64,000 nt of DNA from Glaciimonas sp. PAMC28666 (GTDB lineage: Bacteria > Pseudomonadota > Gammaproteobacteria > Burkholderiales > Burkholderiaceae_D), in the NCBI RefSeq assembly GCF_016917355.1, contig NZ_CP070304.1, positions 3,596,001 through 3,660,000 on the forward strand. The letters run 5' to 3'. Of the stretch, positions 1 to 10,600 are shown one piece after another (position 1 is the stretch's first letter; the number at the start of each line of letters is the position of its first letter). A program made the translations under genes and the position numbers. Below the pieces are notes generated by a model that saw nothing but the letters and a program-made list of their open reading frames with translations, had not been told where the DNA came from and did not search any database.

Positions 1-152
1 AAAAAGCTTTGGAATTAATTTGTAACGCCGACAGGCTCGCTTTTCCGATTCGTGACGGGATTCCCATTATGTGGGCAGATCAGGCGCGAGAACTACATAA
101 TGCGGCAGATATCGGGGTGACTGAGCGTGATCCCTCATTGCCGGCCGCCTGA
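1..152 (+). CDS. Trm112-family protein (YcaR-like), C-terminal part
   Basis: The window opens inside a short gene whose last 49 codons are visible, ending at a TGA at 150-152. The readable protein contains [20 protein letters not shown] and then a WADQAREL segment. This is the conserved second half of the small Trm112/YcaR family, whose members are about 60 residues long. Family members are zinc-ribbon-like or degenerate partner proteins; in bacteria the role is poorly defined. Its position directly before kdsB is the usual order in Burkholderiales (lpxK, Trm112-like, kdsB, adk), which supports the call. The N-terminus lies outside the window. Confidence 0.8.
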   Translation, partial: KALELICNADRLAFPIRDGIPIMWADQARELHNAADIGVTERDPSLPAA

Positions 153-319
153 ATTTAACTCTGCATTTTTTGCATCGTCTGCCGAATAGTCCAGTAAGTA
201 GCCTTTACGTGGCGTTTGCACTGCACTGAATTGCACCGTTTTTTGAATGACTTCCTCGAACAGTCTCACAGACTACTTACGGAAGAATTCCATCCGATAG
301 CCCCTATAAAAGATCGTCA

Positions 320-1072
320 ATGTCCTTTACTGTCATTATTCCTGCCCGATTGGCCTCAACCAGATTGCCCAACAAGCCCTTGGCTGATCTTGGCGGTAAG
401 CCGATGATTGTGCGCGTCGCTGAGCGGGCGGCACTTTCAGGCGCGGCGCAAGTCATTGTCGCTACGGATCACGCGGATATTCTGATTGCCTGCGAGAAGC
501 ACGGAATCACTGTGCGTTTGACACGTCCGAATCATCCTTCCGGAACAGATCGGATCGCGGAAGTGGCAGCGGGTTTGGGCTTAGCCGATAACGCGGTCGT
601 GGTAAACGTGCAAGGTGATGAACCATTAATTGATCCGGAATTAATCGCCGCCACTGCCGCGCAGATCGTCGATGGCGTTCCGATGGCAACTGCGGCGCAC
701 GCCATAGAGTGTGTTGCCGATGCTTTTAATCCGAACGTGGTGAAGGTAGTGGTGAGTAAATCCGGTCGGGCGCTGTATTTTTCCCGGGCAACTATTCCCT
801 GGCATCGGGATGGATTTGCGCAGTCACGACAGGCATTCCCAAATGACTATCTGCCGTTACGGCATATAGGACTATATGCATACAACCATGCGTTTCTACA
901 AACCTATCCGACGTTGGCGGTATCGCCACTCGAACAGATTGAAGCGCTGGAACAGCTTCGCGTTCTGTGGCATGGCTATCCGATTGCAGTGCATATCGCA
1001 CAGAGCGCGCCGGCTGCCGGGGTCGATACGCCAGAAGATCTGGAGCGCGTGCGGCAATTTTTTAAGAGTTGA
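320..1072 (+). CDS. kdsB: 3-deoxy-manno-octulosonate cytidylyltransferase
   Basis: This cytoplasmic enzyme activates Kdo with CTP to give CMP-Kdo for lipopolysaccharide inner-core synthesis. The 250-residue protein has the usual family length. It starts with the nucleotide-binding signature [17 protein letters not shown] (residues 5-21). The mid-protein segments [13 protein letters not shown] and YFSRATIPW are conserved KdsB motifs for CTP/Mg2+ and sugar binding. The start ATG is chosen because the family begins MxFxVIIPAR. The gene lies 167 bp after the Trm112-like gene and is followed by adk on the same strand, a conserved Burkholderiales neighbourhood. Confidence 0.96.
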   Translation: MSFTVIIPARLASTRLPNKPLADLGGKPMIVRVAERAALSGAAQVIVATDHADILIACEKHGITVRLTRPNHPSGTDRIAEVAAGLGLADNAVVVNVQGDEPLIDPELIAATAAQIVDGVPMATAAHAIECVADAFNPNVVKVVVSKSGRALYFSRATIPWHRDGFAQSRQAFPNDYLPLRHIGLYAYNHAFLQTYPTLAVSPLEQIEALEQLRVLWHGYPIAVHIAQSAPAAGVDTPEDLERVRQFFKS

Positions 1073-2089
<1,017 letters not shown>

Positions 2090-2093
2090 AAAA

Positions 2094-2121
2094 GAGCGGA
2101 CCTTGTGTCCGCTTTTTTTTT
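2094..2121 (+). terminator. Intrinsic terminator of adk
   Basis: A six-base GC-rich stem (GCGGAC at 2096-2101 paired with GTCCGC at 2107-2112) is followed by an unbroken run of nine T. It starts right after the adk stop codon, a textbook rho-independent terminator. Confidence 0.9.
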
Positions 2122-2153
2122 ATGTAAAGATCATCAACAGAATTTAAGCATAG

Positions 2154-2321
2154 TTGTTCCGGCAACGCGCTAGTCAGCTCACCGACAAAGAGTGGACGTC
2201 AGAGCGGGCGGGAAAGCACAACGTCGTTGAGTGGAAAGATCTGTTCGAGAATGCGTCACATTATTTGGATGAAAACCAGGAACCGTTAGTTTTGGAAGGC
2301 CCAGCCCAGGCCGACTTCTGA
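2154..2321 (+). pseudogene. Orphan C-terminal reading frame, possible gene remnant
   Basis: An open frame runs from just after a TAG (2151-2153) to a TGA (2319-2321), about 55 codons, with no ATG and no ribosome-binding site. Only a TTG at 2154 could start it. The translation is strongly hydrophilic and protein-like, with LTDKEW, VVEWKDLFENASHYL and a closing EGPAQADF. Its amino-acid composition looks like a real, acidic C-terminus rather than random translation. I do not recognise the family. It may be the tail of a decayed gene, a small protein using TTG, or chance. Confidence 0.25.
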
Positions 2322-2461
2322 AAATAAAAGGGCAACAAAAAGTTTTTCAGTACACATGAATTGTTGATAGGTGTGTTTCCGCCCAGTGGCAGAGCCCCTT
2401 CATACGGAATGTGGTTGTTTACTTTGTGATGGTTGTCCGTACAAAAACAGGAGGAGTCAAC

Positions 2462-4957
2462 ATGGCATCTGGTCTATGGTTTGCGATCGCTTGCGGCGTT
2501 ATTGCTGTGATATATGGAATGGTGTCCCGCAGCTGGATCTTAAAGCAGGATCCAGGAAACCCGCGCATGCAGGAAATCGCCGCGGCTATTCAACAAGGCG
2601 CTGCAGCCTATCTGGCCCGTCAGTACCGCACCATCGCCATTGTCGGCGTGGTGCTGTTCCTTGTCATTGCCTTTATTCCAGGACTCGGATTGATCACGGC
2701 GATCGGTTTCCTCGTTGGCGCCTTGTTGTCAGGTGCCTGTGGCTTTATCGGAATGAACGTCTCGGTACGCGCCAATGTGCGGACTGCGCAAGCCGCAACC
2801 AAAGGGCTAAATCAAGCACTCGACGTGGCCTTTCGTGGCGGCGCCATCACCGGAATGCTGGTGGTCGGCCTTGGTTTGCTCGGTGTGACGATATTTTATT
2901 TGTTGCTGATTACTTTTTTTAGTCGTCCGGACATGTCGCTGCACGACGTCCTGAAACCGCTTATCGGACTGGCGTTCGGTGCCTCTTTGATTTCCATCTT
3001 TGCACGATTAGGTGGCGGAATTTTTACCAAAGGCGCGGACGTCGGTGCCGATCTGGTGGGTAAAGTCGAGGCGGGAATTCCCGAAGATGACCCACGCAAT
3101 CCGGCGGTGATAGCGGATAACGTGGGCGACAATGTGGGCGATTGCGCGGGTATGGCAGCGGACTTGTTTGAGACTTACGTGGTGACGTTGATTGCCACCA
3201 TGCTGTTAGGGTCGCTCCTTATTAAAGGATTTGAATTACAGGCGGTGCTCTATCCCCTGATGCTTGGTAGCGTTTCGATTCTGGCTTCCATTGTGGGATG
3301 CTCGATGGTCAAAGCCAAGCCCGGCAAGAAAATTATGTCAGCGTTGTACACCGGATTGTGGTGGGCAGCGATTCTTAGCCTGATTGGGTTCGCGATCGTC
3401 ACCTGGTTGTTATTGCCACCGCCGATGGTGCTGCCAATGATGGGATCAGCGCTGATCGGTATCGTCCTGACCGGACTGATGGTCTACATTACGGAGTATT
3501 ACACCGGCACCGATTTTAAACCGGTAAGGCACATTGCGGAAGCTTCGACCACCGGCCATGGCACCAATATTATTGCAGGCCTCGGCGTTTCGATGAAATC
3601 CACCGCCTATCCGGTGCTGGCGGTATGCGTAGCGATTCTTGCGTCTTACTGGTTGGCTGGCCTGTATGGGATAGCGATTGCTGCGACCGCGATGCTATCG
3701 ATGGCAGGCATTATTGTTGCGCTTGATGCTTATGGACCCATCACCGACAACGCTGGCGGAATTGCAGAGATGTCAGGTTTGCCGGATTCGGTGCGCGCAA
3801 TTACCGATCCACTTGATGCGGTTGGCAATACTACCAAAGCGGTTACCAAAGGCTACGCGATCGGCTCGGCCGGATTGGCTGCACTCGTCTTATTCGCCGA
3901 TTACACCCATGCACTTGATTCTGTCGGTAATAGTACCGCCTTTGAACTGTCGAATCCGCTGGTGATTGTAGGCTTGTTTATTGGCGGCCTTATTCCATAT
4001 TTGTTCGGTGCCATGGCAATGGAGGCGGTTGGTCGGGCTGCTGGCGCTGTGGTAGTCGAAGTGCGCAGGCAGTTCCGTGATATTAAAGGGATCATGGATG
4101 GCACGGGCAAGCCAGAATATGACAAGGCCGTGGACATGTTGACCTCGTCGGCGATCAAGGAAATGATCGTGCCGTCGCTTCTTCCTGTCGTAGTGCCGAT
4201 TCTGGTCGGGTTAATTCTGGGTCCGGCGGCATTGGGCGGGCTGTTGATGGGGACCATCGTCACCGGATTATTTGTCGCCATCTCAATGACGACAGGCGGT
4301 GGTGCCTGGGACAACGCCAAAAAATATATCGAGGATGGCAATCACGGCGGCAAAGGCTCTGAAGCACACAAGGCAGCCGTGACCGGCGACACCGTGGGAG
4401 ACCCATACAAAGACACAGCCGGACCGGCGATTAATCCGCTCATCAAAATTATCAATATCGTGGCTCTATTATTGGTGCCGATCTTGCCGATGGGAGGAGC
4501 AAATCTGCTAAGCGGTGGAACAGCGCCAGCAGAAGTGGTAGCAGTGGTGGTGACGCCTGTGGTGGTTGCACCGGCCGTCAGCGGAAGTGCCGACGCTGGG
4601 GTTCCTGCTGCCACTGGTCATGTCACAGGAGCACTTGCCGCGCCCTCCGATACCACGGTAATTCGTTTTGCGGAAGGAAAAAGCGATGCGCCGGTTGGCA
4701 CCGCAGATCAGTTAATGGGGATTATCGCAGCCGCCAAATCGAGGCCCGACACCAAATTGGTGTTGAAGGGCTTTCATGACGCCACCGGTAACGCCACCAA
4801 AAACGCGGAGATAGCGAAAGAACGGGCTATGAGCATCAAGGCAATCTTGCTCATGGGCGGCATCGCCGAAGACCGGATCATATTACAAAAGCCTGAAATG
4901 ACAACTGGTAGTGGCGGCAACGCCGAAGCCAGACGCGTTGAGGTCAGCCTTCAATAA
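2462..4957 (+). CDS. hppA: Proton-translocating membrane pyrophosphatase with C-terminal OmpA-like domain
   Basis: This inner-membrane pump couples pyrophosphate hydrolysis to proton export. The start is the ATG at 2462, which has an ideal AGGAGG ribosome-binding site at about 2450; an upstream in-frame ATG at 2411 has none. The resulting protein has 831 residues. Family motifs are [19 protein letters not shown] and [19 protein letters not shown] (pyrophosphate/Mg2+ binding). At 455-462 the sequence is GNTTKAVT. Lys459 and Thr462 match the potassium-independent class, where Lys replaces the K+ ion. After the last membrane segment comes a Pro/Ala/Val-rich linker and then an OmpA-like domain (about 720-831). 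Asp773 and Arg788 in that domain keep the 15-residue spacing of the diaminopimelate-binding pair of OmpA. The gene stands alone on its strand. Confidence 0.95.
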   Translation: MASGLWFAIACGVIAVIYGMVSRSWILKQDPGNPRMQEIAAAIQQGAAAYLARQYRTIAIVGVVLFLVIAFIPGLGLITAIGFLVGALLSGACGFIGMNVSVRANVRTAQAATKGLNQALDVAFRGGAITGMLVVGLGLLGVTIFYLLLITFFSRPDMSLHDVLKPLIGLAFGASLISIFARLGGGIFTKGADVGADLVGKVEAGIPEDDPRNPAVIADNVGDNVGDCAGMAADLFETYVVTLIATMLLGSLLIKGFELQAVLYPLMLGSVSILASIVGCSMVKAKPGKKIMSALYTGLWWAAILSLIGFAIVTWLLLPPPMVLPMMGSALIGIVLTGLMVYITEYYTGTDFKPVRHIAEASTTGHGTNIIAGLGVSMKSTAYPVLAVCVAILASYWLAGLYGIAIAATAMLSMAGIIVALDAYGPITDNAGGIAEMSGLPDSVRAITDPLDAVGNTTKAVTKGYAIGSAGLAALVLFADYTHALDSVGNSTAFELSNPLVIVGLFIGGLIPYLFGAMAMEAVGRAAGAVVVEVRRQFRDIKGIMDGTGKPEYDKAVDMLTSSAIKEMIVPSLLPVVVPILVGLILGPAALGGLLMGTIVTGLFVAISMTTGGGAWDNAKKYIEDGNHGGKGSEAHKAAVTGDTVGDPYKDTAGPAINPLIKIINIVALLLVPILPMGGANLLSGGTAPAEVVAVVVTPVVVAPAVSGSADAGVPAATGHVTGALAAPSDTTVIRFAEGKSDAPVGTADQLMGIIAAAKSRPDTKLVLKGFHDATGNATKNAEIAKERAMSIKAILLMGGIAEDRIILQKPEMTTGSGGNAEARRVEVSLQ

Positions 4958-5134
4958 CGACGGTCCGTGAAAAATTTTGGTCACGCTGAGGTGATTATTT
5001 AAGCATCGTTTTGGTTCCTGGTATGGCCTTCACATTGACGGTCTCACAGGAAATCTCAGCGCGGACAGATTGCGAAATTTCTAGTTTTAGCAATCCTACG
5101 CTTAGCGATGCGTTGCCCTGTTAAGCTTGGCGTC

Positions 5135-6319
5135 ATGACGAACAGAAAAAATGTGGGTCTTATCTTGACCGGAGGCGGGGCGCGTGCAGCTTATCAAGCT
5201 GGCGTTCTGGATGCAGTCTCTGCCATTTTGCGGGATGAAGGATGGGCACCAGAGCGGAATCCCTTCGATATCATTTGCGGGACTTCGGCTGGCGCCATTA
5301 ACGCCACAGCTTTGGCGTGTCGGGCAGATGATTTTGCTGCAGGCGTCCGTAACCTCGTAAAAGTATGGCGTCATTTCAGCGTCGGGCACGTGTATCGGGC
5401 CGACTCGTTAAGCGTGTTGCGGTCGGGAGCGCGTTGGCTTTCGTTGCTGTCGTTTGGCTGGTTACTACGACAATGGCACGCACATCCGCCAAGTTCTCTG
5501 CTCGACAATACCCCATTGGTGACATTGTTACATCGTTCGTTAGATTTAAAAGGGCTGGATGCTGCGCTGACCAACGGCAGCCTGAAAGCGCTGGCGGTCA
5601 CGACGTCTTCGTATAGCACCGGTTTGCACACCACCTTTTACCAAAGCGCGCACGAAATACAGTCCTGGACGCGCAGCCAACGGCGTGCGGTGAGGGACCA
5701 GATCGGCGTGGAACATTTGCTGGCCTCGGCTGCGATTCCATTTATTTTTCCAGCTATACCCATTTATTGCGAGGGCCAGCGTGAATATTTTGGTGATGGC
5801 TCGATGCGGCAACTAGCGCCGATCTCTCCCGCTATTCATCTTGGGGCAAGCAAGGTATTGGTGGTGGGCGCTGGCAGAATGATGCAACCGCCAACCGAGG
5901 TCCCGTTATTTCCGCATTATCCGAGTCTGGCGCAAATTGCCGGACATGCGCTATCGAGTATTTTTCTGGACGGCCTCGCCGTCGATATCGAGCGGCTTGA
6001 GCGCATCAACCATACGTTATCATTTCTCACTGACGAACAGCGCGAGCAAACGCCGCTGAAGCCGATTGAAATGTTGATTATCTCGCCGTCAGAGCAAATC
6101 GACGACATTGCTATTCGCCATATCGGTAGTCTCCCAAAATCCATTCGTGCATTGTTAGGGGGTATAGGAGCGACCGAATTGCGCGGGGCTACGTTGGCGT
6201 CTTATTTATTGTTTGAATCCGGTTACACCCGCGAACTCATTCAGATGGGGCAAAAAGATACCTATGCGCGCCGTGAAGATGTGGTGAATTTTTTTGCCGA
6301 TCAACGGTCGAATGACTGA
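5135..6319 (+). CDS. Patatin-like phospholipase family protein
   Basis: A predicted serine acyl hydrolase of the bacterial patatin/RssA-like family, using a Ser-Asp dyad. From the ATG at 5135 the protein has 394 residues. It shows the oxyanion loop LTGGGARAAYQAGVL near the N-terminus, the nucleophile elbow GTSAG, and the catalytic Asp in YFGDGS. An in-frame ATG nine codons upstream (5108) is possible. I prefer 5135 because the family normally starts a few residues before the GGGARG loop; neither start has a strong ribosome-binding site. No signal peptide is visible, so it is probably cytoplasmic or membrane-associated. The substrate is unknown. It is not obviously in an operon. Confidence 0.88.
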   Translation: MTNRKNVGLILTGGGARAAYQAGVLDAVSAILRDEGWAPERNPFDIICGTSAGAINATALACRADDFAAGVRNLVKVWRHFSVGHVYRADSLSVLRSGARWLSLLSFGWLLRQWHAHPPSSLLDNTPLVTLLHRSLDLKGLDAALTNGSLKALAVTTSSYSTGLHTTFYQSAHEIQSWTRSQRRAVRDQIGVEHLLASAAIPFIFPAIPIYCEGQREYFGDGSMRQLAPISPAIHLGASKVLVVGAGRMMQPPTEVPLFPHYPSLAQIAGHALSSIFLDGLAVDIERLERINHTLSFLTDEQREQTPLKPIEMLIISPSEQIDDIAIRHIGSLPKSIRALLGGIGATELRGATLASYLLFESGYTRELIQMGQKDTYARREDVVNFFADQRSND

Positions 6320-6530
6320 CGAGTCCTGAGAAGCCTGGATGTGGTTCATGTATTCCTTTAAATTTTTGTTTCTGGCAAACCTGTCGGGTCTTTTCCGGTA
6401 ACGGATGCGCTGTCAGGTGAACACAGAAGAAAAGCATGGAAGTCGAGCGTGGGGCAGGGGTATCGACATTGGCAGAGCATCAGCACACTTTATACGGGAT
6501 GGTCTTCAAAGTTGATTTGCGCTGATGCGT

Positions 6531-6580
6531 TGAGTTGGGTTGAGTTGGGTTGATTTGGGTTGATTTGGGTTGATGTAGGC
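6531..6580. repeat. Tandem 10-bp repeat
   Basis: Five consecutive decamers: TGAGTTGGGT twice, TGATTTGGGT twice, then a diverged TGATGTAGGC. The next ten bases (TGACCTGGCC) look like a sixth, more decayed unit. The array sits in the 345-base gap between the patatin-like gene and the RNase gene (6320-6664), which otherwise holds nothing I recognise. Microsatellite-like; no function is evident. Confidence 0.85.
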
Positions 6581-6664
6581 TGACCTGGCCGTATTTGTTT
6601 TGGTTTCTGTGGAATCAATGCCGTCAAACTTAGCGCTATTGCTTACTTCGGAAGAAGTTGAACT

Positions 6665-7093
6665 ATGAATAATAAAGCAACATTAAAATTGGCTGATCTT
6701 TCCTTTTTTGTCAGGGGTTCGCGAAAAGCGCGATTATTTCCACAGTGGGCGTTGTTCCTTATTGGTTTGTTGTTTGCGGTCCAAGTTTTTGCCCGCAGTC
6801 CATTGCTAGTGGATACAATTGCCGTATCGCAACTTCCGGTGGAGGCCCAGCAAACGCTGGTTCTTATCAAGCAAGGAGGACCGTTCCCTTACCCCAAAGA
6901 TGGCGTCGTGTTTGGAAATTATGAGGGACTTTTGCCAAAACAGAAGCGTGGTTATTACCATGAGTTTACCGTAAAAACGCCGCTATCCAGAGGTCGTGGC
7001 GCGCGTCGACTGATCTCGGGCGGAGCGAATGCGTGGGGCGGATTTTATTATACCGACGACCATTATGCTTCTTTCAGGCGCATTAAGGAGTAA
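6665..7093 (+). CDS. Secreted barnase-like guanyl-specific ribonuclease
   Basis: A 142-residue protein of the microbial RNase N1/T1 (barnase) family. The N-terminus has basic residues, a hydrophobic segment (about 26-42) and a VFA-R junction near residue 43, indicating export. The RNase domain covers about 50-142. It carries the three catalytic positions of barnase in order: Glu100 in YYHEFTV (general base), Arg114/115 in GARRLI, and His133 in TDDHYASF (general acid). The domain ends with the typical FRRI motif. A barstar-like inhibitor gene lies 78 bp downstream on the same strand. Likely an extracellular RNA-scavenging or toxic nuclease. Confidence 0.9.
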   Translation: MNNKATLKLADLSFFVRGSRKARLFPQWALFLIGLLFAVQVFARSPLLVDTIAVSQLPVEAQQTLVLIKQGGPFPYPKDGVVFGNYEGLLPKQKRGYYHEFTVKTPLSRGRGARRLISGGANAWGGFYYTDDHYASFRRIKE

Positions 7094-7171
7094 TCAAGTA
7101 AAGATCCAAACCCAGGCTGAGGCTGATTTCAACCTTAAATTGCACCTATCATTGCTTAAGTTGAGGGAAAA

Positions 7172-7570
7172 ATGAGTTTGTTTAAAACTGTGCCGCCAAA
7201 CGTAGTGCAATCTATTCGTGCATTTCGCGTGACTGAACTACAGGCCGAGGCGGTGCGTCTCGGGCAGCATTTTCTGTACGCATATTGCGCAGAGGCAATG
7301 ACCAAACAACAGGTGCTTTCAAAGATCGCACAAGCCTTTTATTTTCCTAAGCATTTTGGCAAGAATTTCGATGCGCTTGCCGATTGTTTGACCGATCTTG
7401 CTTTCAAGGCTGGTCCGCAGCCAGGTTTCATCATCGTGATTGAACAGTTGCCAAACACGCAAAAATTCGATAAGGAAGCACGAGAAATCTTACTCGACGT
7501 ATTCCGGGATAGTGCTGAGTTTTGGGCCGAGAAGAAGGTCGCTTTCCGAGTGTTTTACTCTTTTCAGTGA
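7172..7570 (+). CDS. Barstar-family ribonuclease inhibitor
   Basis: A 132-residue cytoplasmic protein with no signal peptide. The region YFPKHFGKNFDALADCLTDL (57-76) corresponds to the barstar helix that plugs the RNase active site. Asp67 and Asp71 match barstar Asp35 and Asp39, the latter being the residue that contacts the barnase catalytic site. The later segment FIIVIEQLP and the C-terminal VFYSF also fit the family. A GAGGGAAAA ribosome-binding site precedes the ATG. It presumably protects the cell from the RNase encoded just upstream; the pair is a classic secreted toxin/immunity arrangement. Confidence 0.9.
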   Translation: MSLFKTVPPNVVQSIRAFRVTELQAEAVRLGQHFLYAYCAEAMTKQQVLSKIAQAFYFPKHFGKNFDALADCLTDLAFKAGPQPGFIIVIEQLPNTQKFDKEAREILLDVFRDSAEFWAEKKVAFRVFYSFQ

Positions 7571-7759
7571 TATTACGCGGCAGTGGCGATTGCATTTTTA
7601 GTAATAAAAATAAGCAAAAATTGATGAAAACCGCTCCACGGATTCAAGTTGGACGGAAGCGGCAGCTTTGTCTCTTTCTGAGCTATTTCGAGAGGATTTT
7701 GCGTGCCATTTTGCATGTCAACGCGCCTAAGATTCTGTGTAGCGGGTACAATGCGCGCC

Positions 7760-8395
7760 ATGAGAAGCATCGTTATCCTTATTTCTGGGCGTGGCAGTAA
7801 CATGGAAGCCATCGTCCGGGCAGCACAAACTGAACAATGGCCAGCCAAAATTGCTGCTGTTATTAGCAATCGGGTCGATGCCGGTGGTTTGTCCTTTGCC
7901 GCTGCGCGAGGCATTCCAACTGCGGTAGTCTCGAATAAAGACTATGCGGACCGCACCCAATTTGATGCCGCGTTACGACGCGAGATAGACCGGTTTTCAC
8001 CTGATCTGGTCGTACTCGCTGGATTCATGCGAATTTTGACGGCACCGTTTGTACAACACTACGCTGGCAGAATGCTGAATATCCATCCATCCTTATTGCC
8101 AAGTTTTACCGGGTTGGCAACACATCTTCAGGCACTGACAATGGGTGTTAAAGTCCATGGGGCTACGGTGCATTTTGTGACCGCAGACCTCGATCATGGT
8201 CCGATCGTTTTGCAAGAGGTAGTGCCAGTGACGGATGACGACACGGTGCGCTCGTTAGAAGAGAAAGTGCTGGCGTTGGAACATCAAATGTATCCACGGG
8301 CCGTCCGTTGGTTTGTAGAGGGGCGTTTAGTCATCGAAGAAGGACGCGTGTATCAGCGCGCCGTGACGGCACTTGACGTTGATTTTTCAGGCTAG
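7760..8395 (+). CDS. purN: Phosphoribosylglycinamide formyltransferase
   Basis: PurN transfers a formyl group from 10-formyltetrahydrofolate to GAR in purine synthesis. The start at 7760 gives 211 residues beginning MRSIVILISGRGSNMEAI, the normal PurN N-terminus with its phosphate-binding GxGSN loop; ATGs further upstream would add unrelated sequence. Catalytic Asn107 and His109 lie in LNIHPSLLPSF, and Asp145 in ADLDHGPI. The KVHGATVHFV segment is also diagnostic. No other purine genes are nearby, which is common because pur genes are scattered in Betaproteobacteria. The segment from 8396 to 8608 holds no gene. Confidence 0.95.
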   Translation: MRSIVILISGRGSNMEAIVRAAQTEQWPAKIAAVISNRVDAGGLSFAAARGIPTAVVSNKDYADRTQFDAALRREIDRFSPDLVVLAGFMRILTAPFVQHYAGRMLNIHPSLLPSFTGLATHLQALTMGVKVHGATVHFVTADLDHGPIVLQEVVPVTDDDTVRSLEEKVLALEHQMYPRAVRWFVEGRLVIEEGRVYQRAVTALDVDFSG

Positions 8396-8608
8396 TGCGG
8401 GCGTCCTTTGGTTCGCAGCATGTGAAGCATGTAGTCCGATACCAGCAGAACGACGCGACGTAACGATGAGTTTGCCTGAGGCATCAGCAGGAAAAAAGAA
8501 GCATAGCAAAAAACCAAAAATTATAGCAATAGCGAAATATCCAAAGTAGGGCATCACACGAAGCGATGCGCTTCAAACAAAATAATTAGTTTTTATGAAA
8601 GATTCAAC

Positions 8609-9862
8609 ATGAGATTGCCTCCAGCGATCATCGGTCTTACCGAAGAAGTATTGCGCGAAGTTTTACGATTTACCGGCCCGGCCGATGTTACTTTATCCCG
8701 TTATTTCCGCGATCATCCAAAGCTCGGTTCACGCGAGCGTGGCGTGGTAGCCGAAGCGGTGTACGGTTTATTGCGAAACAAGCTGGTGTATACCAGCTTT
8801 GCTGAATCCGGTAACGGGCCAACGATGCGCCGGATGACTTTGTTGGGTCTGGCAGACGCGGTTGGTGCGGATTCTCTGGGTGGATTATCCGAAGAAGAGG
8901 CAGAATGGCTGGCACGCGTTGCTGAAATCGATCGCCGCCTTTTGCCAGCCAACATGCGCGCCAACTTGCCGCAATGGCTTTATGAAAAACTGGTCGCGCG
9001 TGATGGTGAAGAGAATACGTTATTGCTTGCGGAAGCCCTAAATACGCCCGCACCGCTCGATTTACGGGTCAATTCGGTCAAGGCCACGCGTGAAGACGTG
9101 ATTGCGACATTGGCCGAGGCACCGATTCTTTGTGAACCGACGCCGTATGCGCCGCTCGGGTTACGTATAATTAAAAAGCCAAATATTCAAAACTTGTCTG
9201 TATTTAAGACTGGCGCCATTGAAGTGCAAGACGAAGGCAGTCAATTGCTGGCGCAAATCGTTGGCGCCAAGCGTGGCGAAATGGTCGTCGATTTCTGTGC
9301 CGGAGCCGGTGGGAAAACATTGGCTCTTGGTGCGACCATGCGTAATACCGGGCGCTTGTACGCCTTCGATGTTTCTGAAAAACGGCTCGCTAAGCTCAAG
9401 CCCCGTATGGCGCGCAGCGGTCTGTCGAATATCCACCCAGTTCTGATTGCGCATGAGAATGATGCCAAGGTAAAACGCCTGGCTGGCAAAATTGATCGCG
9501 TTTTGGTTGATGCGCCGTGTAGTGGTTTGGGCACTTTGCGCCGTAATCCAGACGTTAAATGGCGCCAGACACCAGAAGCCATTGTTGAAATGAACGCCAA
9601 GCAAACTGCGATTTTGTCTAGTGCGGCACGCCTGGTCAAATCCGGTGGCCGGTTAGTTTACGGTACGTGTAGTTTGCTGGACGAAGAAAACGAAGCCATT
9701 GCAACCCAGTTTCTCGCCACACACGAACATTTTTCTTTAGTGCCGATGAAAGATGTTCTTGCAGAGCAAAAAATTGCGCTGGAAATGGACGACTATCTGA
9801 AGCTGTCACCGCATGTGCATCACACTGATGGCTTTTTTGCGGCGGTATTTGTTCGTAAATGA
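8609..9862 (+). CDS. RsmB/NOP-family rRNA (cytosine-5) methyltransferase
   Basis: A 417-residue S-adenosylmethionine-dependent RNA m5C methyltransferase. An N-terminal helical NusB-like region (about 1-150) contains the SRERGVVAEAVYGLLRN motif. The Rossmann domain follows, with the SAM-binding motif VVDFCAGAGGKTLAL. Both cysteines of the two-cysteine mechanism are present: Cys304 in DAPCSGLGTLRRNPD (enzyme release) and Cys354 in YGTCSLLDEEN (nucleophile). It resembles RsmB, which modifies 16S rRNA C967, but the exact target cannot be read from sequence; a second RsmB/Sun homologue may exist elsewhere. The stop overlaps the next start by four bases (ATGA), so the two genes are translationally coupled. 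Confidence 0.9.
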   Translation: MRLPPAIIGLTEEVLREVLRFTGPADVTLSRYFRDHPKLGSRERGVVAEAVYGLLRNKLVYTSFAESGNGPTMRRMTLLGLADAVGADSLGGLSEEEAEWLARVAEIDRRLLPANMRANLPQWLYEKLVARDGEENTLLLAEALNTPAPLDLRVNSVKATREDVIATLAEAPILCEPTPYAPLGLRIIKKPNIQNLSVFKTGAIEVQDEGSQLLAQIVGAKRGEMVVDFCAGAGGKTLALGATMRNTGRLYAFDVSEKRLAKLKPRMARSGLSNIHPVLIAHENDAKVKRLAGKIDRVLVDAPCSGLGTLRRNPDVKWRQTPEAIVEMNAKQTAILSSAARLVKSGGRLVYGTCSLLDEENEAIATQFLATHEHFSLVPMKDVLAEQKIALEMDDYLKLSPHVHHTDGFFAAVFVRK

Positions 9863-10545
9863 CCTGCGGTAATTTCTACGGGGAATGCCTGCGAGCACGC
9901 TGCATACACTTGAGTAGCGTTGTAATGTTCAGCGCGATGATGCTCTGCGCGGCTGCGCAGGTTCGGGCCTTTGACTCCCTGCCGCCACGCGAAGTGGCGA
10001 CAGGTACCTTGCAAGCAGCGTTTTCTCCTTGGGATGATATCGAGGGCCTGATCACGCAAGAGATCACTGGCGCTCGTCACCAAATATTGGTCCAGGCGTA
10101 TATATTGACCAATCGTCCCATTGCCGCCGCATTAATTGCTGCAAAGCAGCGCGGGGTGGAGGTGCAGATTCTGGTCGATGAGCAACAGCTAAAAAACAAT
10201 GCTGCGACGCAGGTTGCGCGCTTGGCTGCAGCCAACATTCCGGTTTGGGTTGAGACTAAATACCGTAGCGCCCATAACAAAGTGATCGTGATCGATCCAC
10301 TGGGCAAAGATGCCGTAGTAATAACTGGAAGCTTCAATTTCACCTGGAGCGCCCAGCATAAAAATGCTGAGAATGTGCTTATTGTGCGAGGCAACCCGCT
10401 GTTGGCACGGCGCTACTCCATGAATTGGCAGCGTCACCGTAGCGACGCCAGGAGGCTGCCAGACCTGGCAAAGCAAACAACCAATGTGCCAGATCAAGCA
10501 GTGGTTAAGGTTAACACCGCTTCCCCGGCAGTGCTTCAGCCGTAA
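9859..10545 (+). CDS. Exported phospholipase D-family nuclease-like protein
   Basis: A 228-residue PLD-superfamily protein with one HKD motif: HNKVIVID followed by TGSFNFT. This is the single-motif Nuc type that works as a dimer. The N-terminal 34 residues contain a hydrophobic stretch (VVMFSAMMLCAAAQVRA) typical of a signal peptide, so it probably acts in the periplasm. Conserved segments also include QILVQAYILTNRPIAAAL and GVEVQILVDEQQ. Nuc-type enzymes are EDTA-resistant phosphodiesterases acting on nucleic acids; the substrate here is inferred. It overlaps the methyltransferase gene by four bases, although the functions seem unrelated. Confidence 0.88.
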   Translation: MTCGNFYGECLRARCIHLSSVVMFSAMMLCAAAQVRAFDSLPPREVATGTLQAAFSPWDDIEGLITQEITGARHQILVQAYILTNRPIAAALIAAKQRGVEVQILVDEQQLKNNAATQVARLAAANIPVWVETKYRSAHNKVIVIDPLGKDAVVITGSFNFTWSAQHKNAENVLIVRGNPLLARRYSMNWQRHRSDARRLPDLAKQTTNVPDQAVVKVNTASPAVLQP

Positions 10546-10600
10546 GTCCGACCCATTCGTACCCATTCCGACTCTTTACCAACAATAATCCCACCTCATC

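Noticed and set aside
3901-4341. Antisense frame of 146 codons within hppA
   Set aside because: It is complementary to a conserved part of the pyrophosphatase and shows only Ser/Thr/Pro-rich shadow translation.
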